A DNA stretch of 64,000 nucleotides from Cunninghamia lanceolata (GCA_027924645.1 BSBN01000242.1:4092001-4156000), one strand, 5' to 3'. Numbered from the stretch's first letter, positions 37,609 through 49,693 are shown. The notes: generated by a model not told the origin, from the letters alone. Translations and numbers: made by a program.

Positions 37609-37625
37609 TGGCGACCTCTCAGGGG
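37609..37625 (+). promoter_or_regulatory. Primer-binding-site-like sequence in plus orientation
   Basis: TTTTTGGCGACCTCTCAGGGG directly follows the LTR end TAACA (given here with its T-run; the core is TGGCGAC). Tat/Ogre elements use a TGGCGACT-type site matching tRNA-Arg. If real, the LTR faces right, against the neighbouring minus-strand pol. Confidence 0.45.
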
Positions 37626-37885
37626 TGTTTTCCTGCTAAACAAAATAGTACCAGTAGCCTAGCAAATCCATTGGGCATATGAGTCTTTTCTTGCTTAAAA
37701 CCTTGAAAACTTTCACTGCAACTCAGCTACTAGAAAAATACAGTAGCAAAACAATACTGAAATTTAAACTAATCTGACCTTGTTTAGGACATGGCTAGAA
37801 AAATGTGCATGTGCACTTCTTGGAAAACAAAACAAAACATAAATGAAATGTGCTAAAAGCACCTATTTGCAGCAAAGCCGCTCTC

Positions 37886-38890
37886 CTAGTAGCATTGTTT
37901 GAGGTGAATCCCATTGACAGGGATTGGCAACACCTCTCCATCTAACTTTGCAAGCTGAAATGCATTGTGTTGCTTGCATTCTGTGATGATAAATGGGCCA
38001 TCTCACATGGCATCAAACTTGGTGTGTTTACCAGGTTTTCTTTTAAGCTCGTCCCATTTGAACACTAGATCTCCTTCCTTAAAGAGTCTTGGAACTGCCT
38101 TCTTTTCTGGTTTCTTCCAGCTCCATTAGCTGTGCAATCCTAACTTCCACTGGTTGTTCCTCTAATAATTCAAGTTCCTTGACATAACTTAGAGTTGGCA
38201 ACTCAACTGAAATTGGCAATTTGGCTTCTTTCCCATAAGTTAGAACATAAGGTGAGTTACATGTAGCTCTCTTTGGAGTTATCCTGTCAGCCCAAAGGGC
38301 TAATTTCAACTTGTCATGTCAAGATCTCTGATTATCATCAACTATTTTCTTAATTATCTTAATCAGGTTCTTATTGATTGATTCTGCTTGTCCATTACCC
38401 TAGGGGTAGTAGTTGGACGAAGTATTCAAAAATATATTGTTCTTTACAAACCAATCAGAAACTCTTAAACCAGTGAATGCTAAAGCATTATCAGAAATGA
38501 TTGAATCAGGAGTGCCAAACTTGGAAACTAAGTCTTGGTAGAAGTTTAGAACAGAAGTCTCATTTACCTCCTTCAATGCAACTACTTCAGTCCACTTGGT
38601 GAAGTAATCTGTTGTAGTTAGTATCCATTTATGTCCTTGACTTGAGGGTGGATTGATAAGACCAATGAAGTCTAAACCCCACTTACCAGATGGTTGTTCT
38701 ACCTGAATTGGATGTAGAGGCATGGCTGCAAGCTTTTGCTTTCTTGTAAACACTAAACATTTATTATATTTCTTCACCCAATCATGTGCATCTTTAAATA
38801 ATTCTGGACAATAATAACCAGCTCTCATGATCTTTAGAGCTGTTCTTGGTGCAAAATGGCCTCCTGAAGGTCCATCATGAAATTCTTCTA
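37886..38890 (-). pseudogene. Element C integrase
   Basis: The core reads WGLDFIGLINPPSSQGHKW, FTKWTEVVALKEVNE, SKFGTPDSIISDNALAF and a short stretch ending at the third motif (GNGQAES, about 38,380). Then come KLALWADRITPKRATCNSP, YGKEAKLPISVELP and the C-terminal segment GDLVFKWDELKRKPGKHTKF, ending HLKQCY at 37,889. Stops at 38,400 and 38,310 and frame changes show decay. The tail has no chromodomain, consistent with a Tat rather than chromovirus origin. Confidence 0.85.
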
Positions 38891-38968
38891 GAATTTTCTG
38901 AATCTATTCTAATTCTACACATCTTAACAAAACACCATTAAAATTCCTTTTATACAAAACTCCACTAA

Positions 38969-39320
38969 TTACAACATAAGGTATGGCTTGTAGCATGTAG
39001 TACCTTCTTTTAGATCTATCCAAACCTTCACGATAGTCCCTAGTATGTAGATAATGAACCTTTTACTGCACCCAACTTGTAGGTGGGGCTGGGACAACAG
39101 CTCGCTCTTGGTTTTGTAGCATTGTCTCAGTTTCTTCTGCAAGTTTAGTGTTGTTTTCTTCATTACCTGCCAGCTGCTCACACAAACCTTTACCTTAGAC
39201 AAGCTTTGTAACCTTGATCTGAATGTCATATTCTATCACTTTTGTAATCCATCCAGCCCTTTTGTCATTTAGATCCTTGCTAAGCAAGAATTCCTTGATT
39301 GTTGGATGGGCAACCATTAT
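38969..39320 (-). pseudogene. Element C RNase H to integrase linker
   Basis: Broken coding sequence joining the RT-RNase H and integrase domains. It includes an 86-codon open frame (39,229-38,969) with charged composition. No catalytic motif was identified. Confidence 0.4.
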
Positions 39321-39326
39321 CTATAT

Positions 39327-40470
39327 TCAATTGTTAGAAAGCACGTGTTTAAACTTTTTAAGGCTTCTTATTACATCCAATACATGTTTCTCAACAAATG
39401 AATACCTCACCTCATAGTCATGCAGAATTTGGCTAAAGAAAGTGATAGGTTGCTCCAATCCTTCCTCATTTTGCTGACAGAGCACAGCTAAGATTGTATC
39501 AACACTACCAAATGCATACAAGATGAAATCTTTGTCAAAATTTGGATTAATTAGTGTTGGGGCAGCAGTAAGTGCCTCTTTGATTTCTTCAAAACTTTGC
39601 TTACCTTCCTTTGTCCAGTTGAAAGGAATATTCTTTTTTAACATGATTGTTAGGGGCTGTAATAGTGCTGCTATGTTTGGTATGAACCTCCTTACAAAAT
39701 TGATTCTTCCAAGAAAGATTTGTAAGCCTTTCTTATGAGTTGGAAGAGGTAATGCTAAGATTGCAGAAATTCTTTCCAGATCTATGGATATTCCATCCTT
39801 TGACACTATGTGTCCCAAAAGCTTTCCTTCATGCACAAAAAAGATACTCTTTTTCAGGTTGAGTGAAACCCCAAATTCCCTGCATCTTTCAAAAATCATC
39901 CTTAGATGATTAAAATGATCTTCAACCTTCTTTGAAAACATAGTGACATCATCTAGATATACAAGTACAAATTTATTTTTGAGGCCTTGAAAATCCATGT
40001 CCATGGCTCTTTGAAAAGTTGCACCTGCATTAGATAATCCAAATGGCATTTTTCTGTAGGCCATTGTGCCCCACTTGGTAGTGAAGGCAATCTTGTATTG
40101 GTCTTCCTCTTTCACTAAAATTTGATTGTATCCAGACTAACCATCCAATAAAGAGAACCTTTCTGACCCTGAGACAACCTGTAGAATTTGCTCCATTGAG
40201 GGCAGCGGGTAGTGGTCTTTCAGAGAGGCTTTATTTAGATCACGAAAATCAACACAAAGCCTAATCTCACCATTTTTCTTTCTAACAGGTACCAAGTTAG
40301 AAACCCAAGATGTATGCTTTATGGGAAAGATTATGTTACCTTCTATTAGCTTGTTCATTTCAGTCTTCATGAGTACTTCCAGCTTTGGGTTTAATGGTCT
40401 CTGTTTTTGTCTAACTGGTTTGGCCTTGGGTTCCAGCTTAATAGTGTGTTGAGCTAACTCAGGTTTAAAA
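39327..40470 (-). pseudogene. Element C reverse transcriptase and degenerate RNase H
   Basis: The RT start (40,370-40,137) reads NLVPVRKKNGEIRLCVDFRD and LNKASLKDHYPLPSMEQIL. After one stop the second frame (40,115-39,327) has YRKMPFGLSNAGATFQRAMD, the active site VLVYLDDVTMFSK, LGHIVSKDGISIDLERI and FLGRINFVRRFIPNIA. The attached RNase H reads FILYAFGSVDTILAVLCQQ, where the usual first catalytic Asp (T/YD) is missing. Loss of activity in this ancestral RNase H is expected when an element has gained a second one, and here the second is at 41,100-41,651. Confidence 0.9.
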
Positions 40471-40788
40471 CCCTTTAGATCTCCATACTCCTAAGCAAAT
40501 ACATCACTGAATTCTTGACATAGCTAAATAAAAGCTTGTTGTTCTTCTTTTGTGCAGACTTTTCCAAGCTTAAGCAGCTTGTCCTTGAATATCTCCATAG
40601 GCTCATAATGCTCTTGTTTCACAAATAAGTTGGCTTTATCTCTTCTAGCCTAATCATCATTGTTAAAGATTGATTCTAATGTGACCAAACCTTTAGGCAA
40701 CTTATTTGACTTTAACTGTAATATCTGGTCAGCATATTGCTACAGCCATTTCTATTGATTTCCTGCAGCAAACTTAGCTTCTTCCATC

Positions 40789-41085
40789 AGAAAATTAACA
40801 ATTTGTTCATCACTATCAAAGACTTGCCAACTTGTATTATTGTCTGGTATTGATGGTCTGACAGCAACTTTAACATAAAGAGGAGTAAGAAAATTAACAA
40901 TTTGTTCATCACTATCAAAGACTTGCCAACTTGTATTATTGTCTGGTACTGATGGTCTGACAGCAACTTTAACATAAAGAGGAGTAAGAAAATTAACAAT
41001 TTGTTCATCACTATCAAAGACTTGCCAACTTGTATTATTGTCTGGTATTGATGGTCTGACAACAACTTTAACATAAAGAGGAGTA
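40789..41085 (-). repeat. Three 99-bp in-frame tandem repeats between RNase H and RT of element C
   Basis: Units starting at 40,789, 40,888 and 40,987 encode 33 residues each: TPLYVKVAVRPSIPDNNTSW then QVFDSDEQIVNFL. The units differ at only a few bases, so the triplication is young compared with the decay of the element. Two frames stay open because the period is a multiple of three. Confidence 0.95.
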
Positions 41086-41099
41086 TGAACATTCTTCAT

Positions 41100-41651
41100 T
41101 TATGTTGGAATATCATACTCAGCACCAATAGTAGCCAATTTGTCAGCCTGTTTATTATCAATCCTTGGTATAGACATCAAATTAAAAGCTTCAAACTCAT
41201 CTATCATATCCCAAACTCTGTGTTTGTACAGTTTCAGGAAATCATTTTTTGTGGCAGCAATATTCCTCACTTGTTTTACTACTAATTCACTATCCCCATA
41301 TACTTTAAGGCATTTAATATTTCTTTTTCTAGCCCATTCCAATCCATGCACTAGTGCCTCATACTCAGCTGAGTTATTTGAACAACTGAAAGCAAAATGA
41401 AAAGATGAATAATACTTTTCACCTGTGGGAGAAACTAAAACAACTCCTCCACCAGCACCAATTCTGCTTCTAGAACCGTCAAAATATAGTTGCCAAACAT
41501 CATTATTAGATTGTATAGTTTGCTGATTTTCTCCTTTTAACAGGTTTGGAATAGTAGTACCCTTCTCTTGGATCATATAAACACCAAGACCTATTTCATC
41601 CATTTGATCAAAAGGATACGTCTCATGATTTTCTACTGCCCATTGATCCAA
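41100..41651 (-). pseudogene. Element C additional (archaeal-type) RNase H
   Basis: A well-preserved RNase H: WQLYFDGSRSRIGAGGGVVL (first Asp), NNSAEYEALVHGLEWA (Glu), KVYGDSELVVKQV (second Asp) and NKQADKLATIGA (last Asp). The four catalytic acidic residues are all present. The GDSELVVKQ form is that of the archaeal-like RNase H carried by Tat/Ogre elements and plant RNase HI homologues, not of the Gypsy RNase H. It lies between protease and RT rather than between RT-RNase H and integrase. The 184-codon frame has no internal stop, although the element is dead. Confidence 0.9.
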
Positions 41652-41671
41652 AACTAAGTCAGGTATGCCCT

Positions 41672-42108
41672 CTAAAGGTGTATTTGGGTCTTGGATAGTA
41701 GTTGGTTCTTCTTGATAAAAAAATTGAAAGAATATTTAGTACCATATTTGGTTCTAAAAAATAGGTGAGTCCAATCAGAGGATAAATAGCCTCCTAATTT
41801 TGCTGTGAAGTCTCTTGATAGACAAATAGCAAAGTGAGGTGGTAGATCAATAACATGGATGTCCTGATGGATTACAAAATTGGGGCATGCATGTAAGGTA
41901 AGACCAAGATTTTTCAACATCCTCACTATATTAACTTCACTACCATATAATTGAACAACCCCCTTGCAACAGGTTCATAATTCAAACCAAGCTTGTTAGC
42001 TAACTGTTTGGGCATCACAGAGCTACTAGCTTTTGAGTCAATCATACAATTATGGACCAAATGGTTGCCAACTATCAAGGTAAAATAAAAAGGAGGTGGT
42101 TTGCTCAC
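41672..42108 (-). pseudogene. Element C aspartic protease
   Basis: The first part (42,108-41,926) reads PPFYFTLIVGNHLVHNCMID, SKASSSVMPKQLANKLGLNY, where the active-site D-S/T-G is D-S-K, so it is inactive. After a frame break the second part (41,926-41,672) reads LKNLGLTLHACPN, HVIDLPPHFAICLSRDFTAK and LGGYLSSDWTHLFF, close to the LLGRDW-type end of retropepsins. Confidence 0.8.
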
Positions 42109-42278
42109 TTGTTTTGGCTATTCATTCTTATTTTGTGCTTCATTAGTGAGCACAACCTGGGGCTGACTTGTTTGAGCTTCATTGGACAAAGATAACCGAG
42201 CTAAGGCATCTTGTAACAAATCTTTCTGACCTGGGATATGTAATGCATCCAATATAGACATGCTACCAGTGGCCTTTT

Positions 42279-43919
42279 TCATATGATCAAGAATATTGAA
42301 AGAAGGACCACTAACCTTTTGCTGTATTTTGGGAACAACAACATCTGATTGTACTTTGGTTGGCTGTGATTGAGCTTCCAGCTATCTTTTATTAGTTGTT
42401 TTCTATCCTCTTGGTAGAATATGAACATTCTGAGAAGTAGAAGCTTCAGGTTGACTTTGTTGACCTGTAGAAGCTTGATTTTTGCCTTTATCAGTTTGTT
42501 GTACTTTTTCAGCTTGTTGTTTGTTGACATCAGCTTGTTGTTGTAACTCAACAGCTCTCTTTTTTGATCTGGTATTTGCTGCAATGTTGGTAAATGACTG
42601 TTTCTGCCCTGGTAATTGATTTACTCCACAAAAATCATTAACTTGCCAATTCATTAAAGAAACATCATGATTAATATGTTGAGTTTGGAAATCTAGCTGA
42701 TCATTAACATCATTGTTGTATTTTTAGCAATAGCATAATTATTCTAGACCATGAGTGCTTGACTGACCACTCCATTCGTGCAAGTAGCCTAGTTATGAGG
42801 TTGGTTACATCGATAACACCATACATAATCTTGAGCCATGTTATTTTGCATAGGTACAAGCTCTTTTGATGAGTTGATAACATTGGGACTATACTGCTGA
42901 TTTGGCCTATTGTTATAATTCCTTCTCTGTCCTTGGTAATCTGCCTAATAAGGAGGCCTATTTGCCTGATATGGGGATTGGTATGGTCTACTATTTTGAT
43001 GTTACTATATTTTAAGATTCACTAAGTCATTATTATCAGTCTGCAACAACTTTGCTATATTTTGTTGATTACCCTTAAGCTCTTGTATATTAGAATGGAT
43101 TGGATCAGCATTTTTTTTTACAGTTGTTTGATAGCCAAAGGCTGGTATAGTAGGTATTGATGCAATAGGAGGCACTTAAATTGGCATTAAGGGCTAAATG
43201 TTAGGAAATATAGGCATAAGAGGCCTTGGTGCAATTCTGCCATCCTGAATAAGACTATTTTTAGCTTTAATACCTATATCAAATGCTCCTAGTAAAGTTA
43301 CTCCACCCATTGACTGAATCATAACAGCTATATCACTATTCAATGCTCTAAGATAATATAGAAATGCATGTTCAGGTGTAGGTTTTACTGTTGCTGGAAT
43401 TCTATTCTAGGTCCTTTGGAACTGGAAATTGAAATCTAGCATCTGCTCTTGTGGAGCCCTCTTGATGGTTGTCATCTACTCAACAAGTGGTAGATGATCT
43501 GATTTGTCTTGAAACTGCCTGTTCAAGGCACTTCCTAACTCATCCCATGATGTAATAGAGTTAACATTTAATCCTCGAAACCACTAAAGAGCTTTGCCTT
43601 TTAAGGATGCTGCTAGTAGCCTGATTGCTACATTCTCTTCTATAACATGATGGACCCCACAAAGTGAAGCCACATCTTTGATGTGTTCTATTGGTGTAGT
43701 ATCATCTTCACCAGTAAAACTAAGCAGACTTTTGAGTGCAGCTACTGGTATTGCATCATGCTGCTGAGAATTCAATGGGCTGCTCCCATTAAAAGTCACA
43801 AATGGCTAATTTCTAGGTGGTCTTTGAGTTGCCATTTGAATAATAGGTACTTGTACTGCCTAAAAAATAGGCATTGGTGTCTCTTGGAGGACGGGTACTT
43901 GTTCTTCTTGAAAAACTGG
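42279..43919 (-). pseudogene. Element C gag, 5' truncated
   Basis: Minus-strand gag with many stops. The N-terminal part (43,799-43,584) has SLLSFTGEDDTTPIEHIKDV and the retroelement-like start of the gag core; the upstream Gln/Pro-rich leader runs open to the element D junction. A CCHC knuckle, CYRCNQPHN.ATC, lies at about 42,780-42,838. Between the knuckle and protease is a Gln-rich, Lys-rich segment (42,654-42,279). There is no start codon or 5' LTR, as element D replaces them. Confidence 0.7.
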
Positions 43920-45172
43920 TGATGAGGTATAAGTAACCTCATTTATTTAATGGATCAAATAGCCTTTTTGCACTATCCAATTCCCTAGCCTTGCCAATTT
44001 ATTTATTTTTATAAGTAATATTTATCTATTTTTAATAAAATATTGTACAAATCCTGATTTCCTAAATTGATTGAAACTAGTTTTTAAATGTTGATTTAAT
44101 GGCATGAAAAGTTGGGTAACTTTGCAAGTTAATGCATTGCCTAAGAAGTGGACATTATGCAGCTATGGACGAGTGCGCCAGAAGTTGGGGGCTCCAGAAA
44201 TTTTAGGCTTGCATTTAATGAAGACTTTGTTTTATTCTACTATTTCTATGGTTACCCAAAAGACATTATGACTCCACTCAAAGTCCTTTTTATGTTTAAA
44301 AGACAATAATAGTTAAGATCTTATTTTTCAGTTATAAGACTTCCTCAACTGGCATTTTCCCACTATTGGAAGTTTAGGAGTTTTTGAAGTAGTTCAATTT
44401 TTGTTGTTGCTCAAAATATGGATATAAATAGACACTATGGATGAATGAAAATTAATCCTTTAGTTTTTCAAAAATCATTAGAGCTGTGTACTTGCAATTT
44501 TTATGAATGGAATGAGTTTTAGTTTCTTTAAAAAAATATGAAGATTTGAATGGAGTTCTCATGTGTTGTTGAAGTGATTGAATGTGACCTGAGTTAAGAC
44601 AAGCTTCTCCCATGAGTTGGCCACTCGCAGGACTGTAGGATAGATAAGTATTTTCATTTCTGTGGATGTTTTTATTCAGTAGAAGATAGTTTATGTATAG
44701 CTTATGTCGTCAACCTACAGGGTGTGTTGTGTAAAAGTTAAACTGTTGTGTACTGTTGTTTGGAATTTTTTGTGTTCATTAGAAGTTTTCCAGCGCATCT
44801 GGGTTAGTTAGAATTACTATTTTCTAATGGTTAGAATTTGGAGTGCTTGCAACTTAGCAAATTGCAGTTGTGAATTGTTAGCATAGAATTTATCTACTTT
44901 CTAGTGTAAAGTTTATCTGCTTTCTAAGTGTAGAATTTATATGCTTTCTAGTCTAGAGTTTTCATCATTCTTAGTGTAGAATTTGAATGCTTTCTGTAGA
45001 AGGATAAAATTGTTGTTTCATTTCATGTACTGTTTCAACTTTTTAACAGATCTAGAAAATTGTTTCTCAATGAAATATCCAAACTCCCTATTGCAGACAG
45101 CCTTGGACACTACCCCGGTCGATAAACTGATAATTTTCATCTAAACTGTTAGGACCTTACGACAGCCTGTCA
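43920..45172 (+). repeat. 5' LTR of element D
   Basis: About 1.25 kb from TGATGAGGTATAAG to CCTGTCA; matches 55,655-56,921 throughout. It includes a leader-like block of repeats (TTTCTAGTGTAGAATTTAT and similar) near 44,890-45,000. Confidence 0.93.
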
Positions 45173-45177
45173 CTTTT

Positions 45178-45195
45178 TGGTGTCGTTTCCGGGGA
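45178..45195 (+). promoter_or_regulatory. Primer binding site of element D
   Basis: TGGTGTCGTTTCCGGGGA follows the LTR after five bases. It resembles the TGGCGCCGTTGCCGGGGA site of Athila-type elements (probably tRNA-Asp), with a few substitutions. Confidence 0.8.
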
Positions 45196-45284
45196 TACGT
45201 GATCTTTTCTAAGTGTTATTAGGGCATGCTTGGGAATTTCTTGTAGTAAACACCCAAAAATAGTTACTAAACCTCTCTTTCAGC

Positions 45285-46900
45285 ATGGTCAGAAAGTGAG
45301 GCCCACATGGAAGATTCATACCAAAAACCCCCCAATAGTAATTCCAACCATAAATAGGGAGGAAGAAGTCTCAGCTGAAGAACTAAATTACGAATTGATC
45401 GAGTAGGATCAACCTGAGACCTCCCATCATACCCGAGAAGTTTTGCCAATTGACCCAATCTTTGAGAAGATAATTATTCAACCAACCAACCTAGTCTTTG
45501 AGGAAGAGAACATTCCTTTTGACATTATGGCTAACAATCTCCATAATGATGATATGGCAAGAAGACCGGTAGCACAAACCTTTACCTACCCTATCACTCT
45601 CAACAAAGATGATGATGCACCAATGAAAAACATTTCACCATCTATCTTTTTGACTTTCAGGGGACTTTCTTCTGAAGATCTTGACCAATTCCTCTTTGAG
45701 TTCAAAGTCTTGTGTCAAACATACGACTACAAGAATGACAATTAGAAGCTTAAACTTTTTCCCTCCACTCTGAGAGACACTGCAATGCATTGGTTTATGG
45801 GACTAGCTTCTGGATCAATAACTAACTGGGATGACATGGAAACTATTTTCTTAGAAAAATACCAGAGTTATTGCAGAGTTAGTGATAGAAAGGAAGAACT
45901 ATTCAAACTAAGACAAAAAGAGGATGAGAGCCTGGAAGATTATCTTGATAGGTTTATCTTTCTAACCAAACGATGCAGTGAGGAAGCCATAAGTCCAGAG
46001 ATTCTAAAGACTATATTCCTCAAAGAACTTGATGAGGATGCGAGGAGAAGCTTAGATCTAATGGGAAAAGGAGATGTGTCCCAACTCAAACTTACTGATA
46101 TCTCTGAGTTATGTTAGAATTTTTCCTGTACTCGAGGAGGAATCTAAAAATCTAGCCTCCTAAGGAGCTCCAATGAAATAGGTAAATTGCGAGACGAAAT
46201 AGCGAATCTAAAAATTGACATTCTTATTCAGCTAAACACTACCTTGGATGGAATACAAGCTAAAACACGTAACCTTGAGACCTAATCCATCTATTGTCCT
46301 AGGTGTCGAAACAAGCATCTATTAAGAGAATGTCCTTTGTACAAGGTTGACACTTGCCAAATTTGTGAAAAGAATCATACCACTGATCAATGTGAGATTC
46401 TAAATGCTATCAAGACTTCTAAAAAATGACCATCTCACACTAAGGAAGAAATCAATTTCGTAGGCCAGAGACCTAGAGGAAATTTCTCCTATGGTCAAAA
46501 CTCGAACCCTACATGGCAACCTCCAAACCCTTGGAACAATACTCAGTGGTCAGCTCCATGGCCTTCAATACCACCTGGATGGGGATCTTATCCACCTTGG
46601 GGACCACCTGAATGGATGAACCAAGCTTGGGGAAACCCCCAATGGCCAAATCAGCAATGGCATCCTCACAATCAACCTCCACAATGGAATTAGCAACCAA
46701 ACCAATTCTACAATGGTCCTAGATGAATGCCAAATCCACAACAGAACCTTCTAACGGCTCCCCAAAACCCTCAACAGAATGAACAAGTTAATCAACCACC
46801 ATTGCCGGCACAACCTGTCCCTAATCCCAAGAACACACGTCAAAATGCCTCAGTGTATGCTGATGATTAGGATAACACGGTAGGGGTCAATGCTATTTAT
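45285..46900 (+). pseudogene. Element D gag
   Basis: A short N-terminal part starts at the ATG at 45,285 and shifts frame early. The main frame has an acidic leader (NREEEVSAEELNYELIE), ISPSIFLTFRGLSSEDLDQF, then the gag core KLKLFPSTLRDTAMHWFMGL, NWDDMETIFLEKYQSYCRV and KEDESLEDYLDRFIFLTKR. Two zinc knuckles follow at about 46,290-46,400: CPRCRNKHLLREC and CQICEKNHTTDQC. Then comes a Trp/Pro/Gln-rich stretch (46,500-46,700). Stops occur at 45,743 and 46,115; the first fits CAG to TAG. Confidence 0.88.
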
Positions 46901-48340
46901 TGTGGAAACCTTCAATTGAGATTGGGAAAACACTTAATCAATCGACCATTGTTGAAGTTACAGAAGACCCAGACAAAGGACTCAACATAGAACCCGAGAG
47001 TCCTCTTATACCTATAGAACATGACTCCAAGAAAACTCAGGAGGAATCATCCTTACCGCCACCCCAGATAACCTCATCACCTATCATAGGACCATCTCAG
47101 GAAGAAGTTGTTAAGAAACCACCAACGATTCTAGAAAAAATCCCATGTTAGGAAGGAAAACCCAGGCACCTTTTCTGGATCATCTCAGATCAAATGTCCT
47201 TAAGAACCCACCAAAAGTATCATTGTCTAATGAAACTTCTCTGATACAAGAAATTAAACGACTCCATATCAAGATTCCTCTGTTACAAATGATCAAAGAA
47301 ATTCTGAACTAAACTAGCTATTTAAACAATTGTGCATTAAAACACCAAGAAGGAAACCAAAACAGATTAATACAGTGCACATTAATAAATATCTGGCTGA
47401 ACTTTTATCTGGGAAAACCTTAACTCCAAAATATGGTGACCCAAGTAGCCCACTTATAATAATAACAATTAATGGAGTGGCAATACCTAATGTATTGGTG
47501 GACTTGGGTGCAGCCATTAACGTTATAACAATGGATGTTATGGAAAAACTTGGACTCACTGACCTTCACCCCACAACTACCATATTATAAATGGCAAATC
47601 AGGCCATAGCTATTCCTAAAGGAGTCTTATAAAATGTCCCTGTCAAGGTTGACAATTGGGAATATCCAATAGACTTCCAAGTTCTCCAGTCCCTCACACC
47701 CAAAGACAGTTACCCAGTAATACTGGGTAGACCATGGTTAGCTACAGTCACAACCAAGATTGACTGCAAAGTGGGAGGAATGGTCATTTCACATGGTCTC
47801 AGTAGCAAACATCTAAGTCTATACCCCCTCGCTCAACCTGCAGAATATAACCAAGTTTGGGTGGATGAATCAGATGAATCTGATAAGCAAGAAAATCTAG
47901 CTTCACTTGCCATGGTGGTTATTAAACAACACAATGAAGAACTGGAAGATGAATTAGACAACATCCAACATCTTTCCATAGGCTCAGAAGATGAAGAAGC
48001 TTTAGAGGTGGAAGAAATTTTAGGACATCCAATCCACATTAACGATGAAGAACATGATTATACCAACTTAACAACTCGACCCTGTCCCCTAGAAAATATC
48101 ATCTTGAAAACAAATAATTTCTTCTTAGATATTGTCAAACTTCATAGAATCATACCACATAGCTGTCCTCTCAACACATTAACGGAAGAAGTTCACACTA
48201 TCACCTCCAATTACCCTGGAACCAAGACTATAATGTTATTGTTAGGAAAGACTTTAAATATCAATAGTTGGTTGACAGAATCTAATGAGCGCAAATTATT
48301 TGATGTTTTGATGAACATGTCCAAAGCTTTTGCTTAGGAC
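46900..48340 (+). pseudogene. Element D protease and linker
   Basis: After an acidic, Pro-rich linker (46,900-47,151, in a different frame), the protease reads ITINGVAIPNVLVDLGAAIN and VITMDVMEKLGL, with the DLGA active site. It ends LTPKDSYPVILGRPWLATVT (about 47,690-47,750). The 188-codon frame that follows (47,771-48,337) is acidic, for example LASLAMVVIKQHNEELEDEL, and links to RT. One stop at 47,588 breaks the protease. Confidence 0.85.
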
Positions 48341-49693
48341 TATACAGATATGAGAGGAATCCACCCAAGTGTTTACACCCACCACATCTATACCCAAGAC
48401 GTTAGACCAGTCCGTCAATCCTAGTGAAGACTCAATCCAACTCTCAAAGATGTTGTCAAAACTAAAATTGAGAAAATCTTACAAGTGGGATTTATTTATC
48501 CTATTTTAGATAGCAAATGGGTTTCACCCTTAGTGGTAGTTCCAAAGAAAAATGGGAAATGGAGAGTGTGCATTGACTACCAAGAACTCAACAAAGCAAC
48601 CTACAGAGATTATTTCCCACTGCCCTTCATAGACCAAGTTTTGGATAATCTAGCAAGAAGGAAGTATTTCTCATTTCTGGATGGATTTAGCGGATATAAC
48701 CAAATACAAGTGGCAGTAGAGGACCAGGACAAAACTACTTTCACCTATCCTTGGGGAACATTTGCATATCGTGTTCTTTCCTTTGGGCTTTGTAATGCTC
48801 CTGCCACGTTTCAAAGAGTTGTTTTGGCTATCTTTGCTGAGCTCGTAAATGACTGTGTAGAAGTCTATATGGATGACTTCACAGTCTATGGTTCCACTTT
48901 CGATGAAGGTCTCAAAAATCTAGATAGAGTGTTACAATGATGTGAAGATCATCAACTATCTCTAAGCCATGAGAAATGTCTCATAATGGTAGAATAAGAT
49001 ATAGTACTGGGACACCATATTTCAGCCAAAGGGATAAAGGTTGACCCTAAGAAGATTGAAGTGATACAACAAATAGAAACCCCAAAGAATCAAACCAATA
49101 TCAGAAGTTTCTTAGGACATGCTGGTTATTACCAGAGATTCATAGAAAACTTTAGGAAGATTGCAGCTCCCATGTTCTCTCTTCTGCAGAAAGATGTGGA
49201 TTTTACCTGGATAGAAGAATGTCAAAAATCTTTTGACATCATTAAAGAAAAGCTTGTCTCAGCCCCAGTTTTACGAGGACCTAACTGGAAACTTCCCTTC
49301 CATATATATGCTGATTCTTCCAACGATGCTATTGGAGCAGTGTTAGGCCAAGAAGATGAGAACAAAGGAAAATACGCTATATACTTCATTAGCAAAAACC
49401 TGAGCCCCACAGAACAAAATTACACTACCACGGAGAAGGAATTTCTAGCAATAGTCCATGCAATAAACAAATTTTGGCATTACATTACAGGATACAAAGT
49501 GACTATATTCATAGACCATTCAGCTATCAAGTACCTGATGAACAAACCCTCAGTGAATGGATGCATAATCAGATGGTTATTACTTCTCCAAGAATTCAAT
49601 GTGACCATAATGGATAAGCCTGGGAAATTCAACGTAGTTGCAGATTTTCTATCTCGGATAAAGCAAGATTATGGAGATTGTACTCTTGTATAG
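48341..49693 (+). pseudogene. Element D reverse transcriptase and RNase H
   Basis: The RT reads VGFIYPILDSKWVSPLVVVP, KKNGKWRVCIDYQELNKATY, FSFLDGFSGYNQIQVA, FGLCNAPATFQRV and the active site VEVYMDDFTVYG. After stops at 48,938 (fits CGA to TGA) and 48,997, the same frame continues with LGHHISAKGIKVDPKKIEV and FLGHAGYYQRFIENF. The RNase H follows: FHIYADSSNDAIGAVLGQED (first Asp kept), NYTTTEKEFLAIVHAINKFW (Glu), IFIDHSAIKYLM (Asp) and FNVVADFLSR (last Asp). The single frame shows that only point stops inactivate this part. Confidence 0.92.

Larger units (their letters stand above)
34099..43919 (-). mobile_element. Element C: truncated Tat-like Ty3/Gypsy element
   Basis: An internal region on the minus strand with gag, protease, an extra RNase H, RT-RNase H and integrase (43,919-37,886), next to a 3.5-kb LTR (34,099-37,604). 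The 5' end is lost: the sequence stops inside gag where element D begins. The second RNase H is the hallmark of the Tat/Ogre group of plant Gypsy elements. It was inserted in element B, since the LTR starts exactly where the block B homology ends. Confidence 0.8.

Noticed and set aside
40787..41092. Second open frame over the 99-bp repeats
   Set aside because: By-product of a period divisible by three; the frame at 40,752-41,099 joins the RNase H domain.
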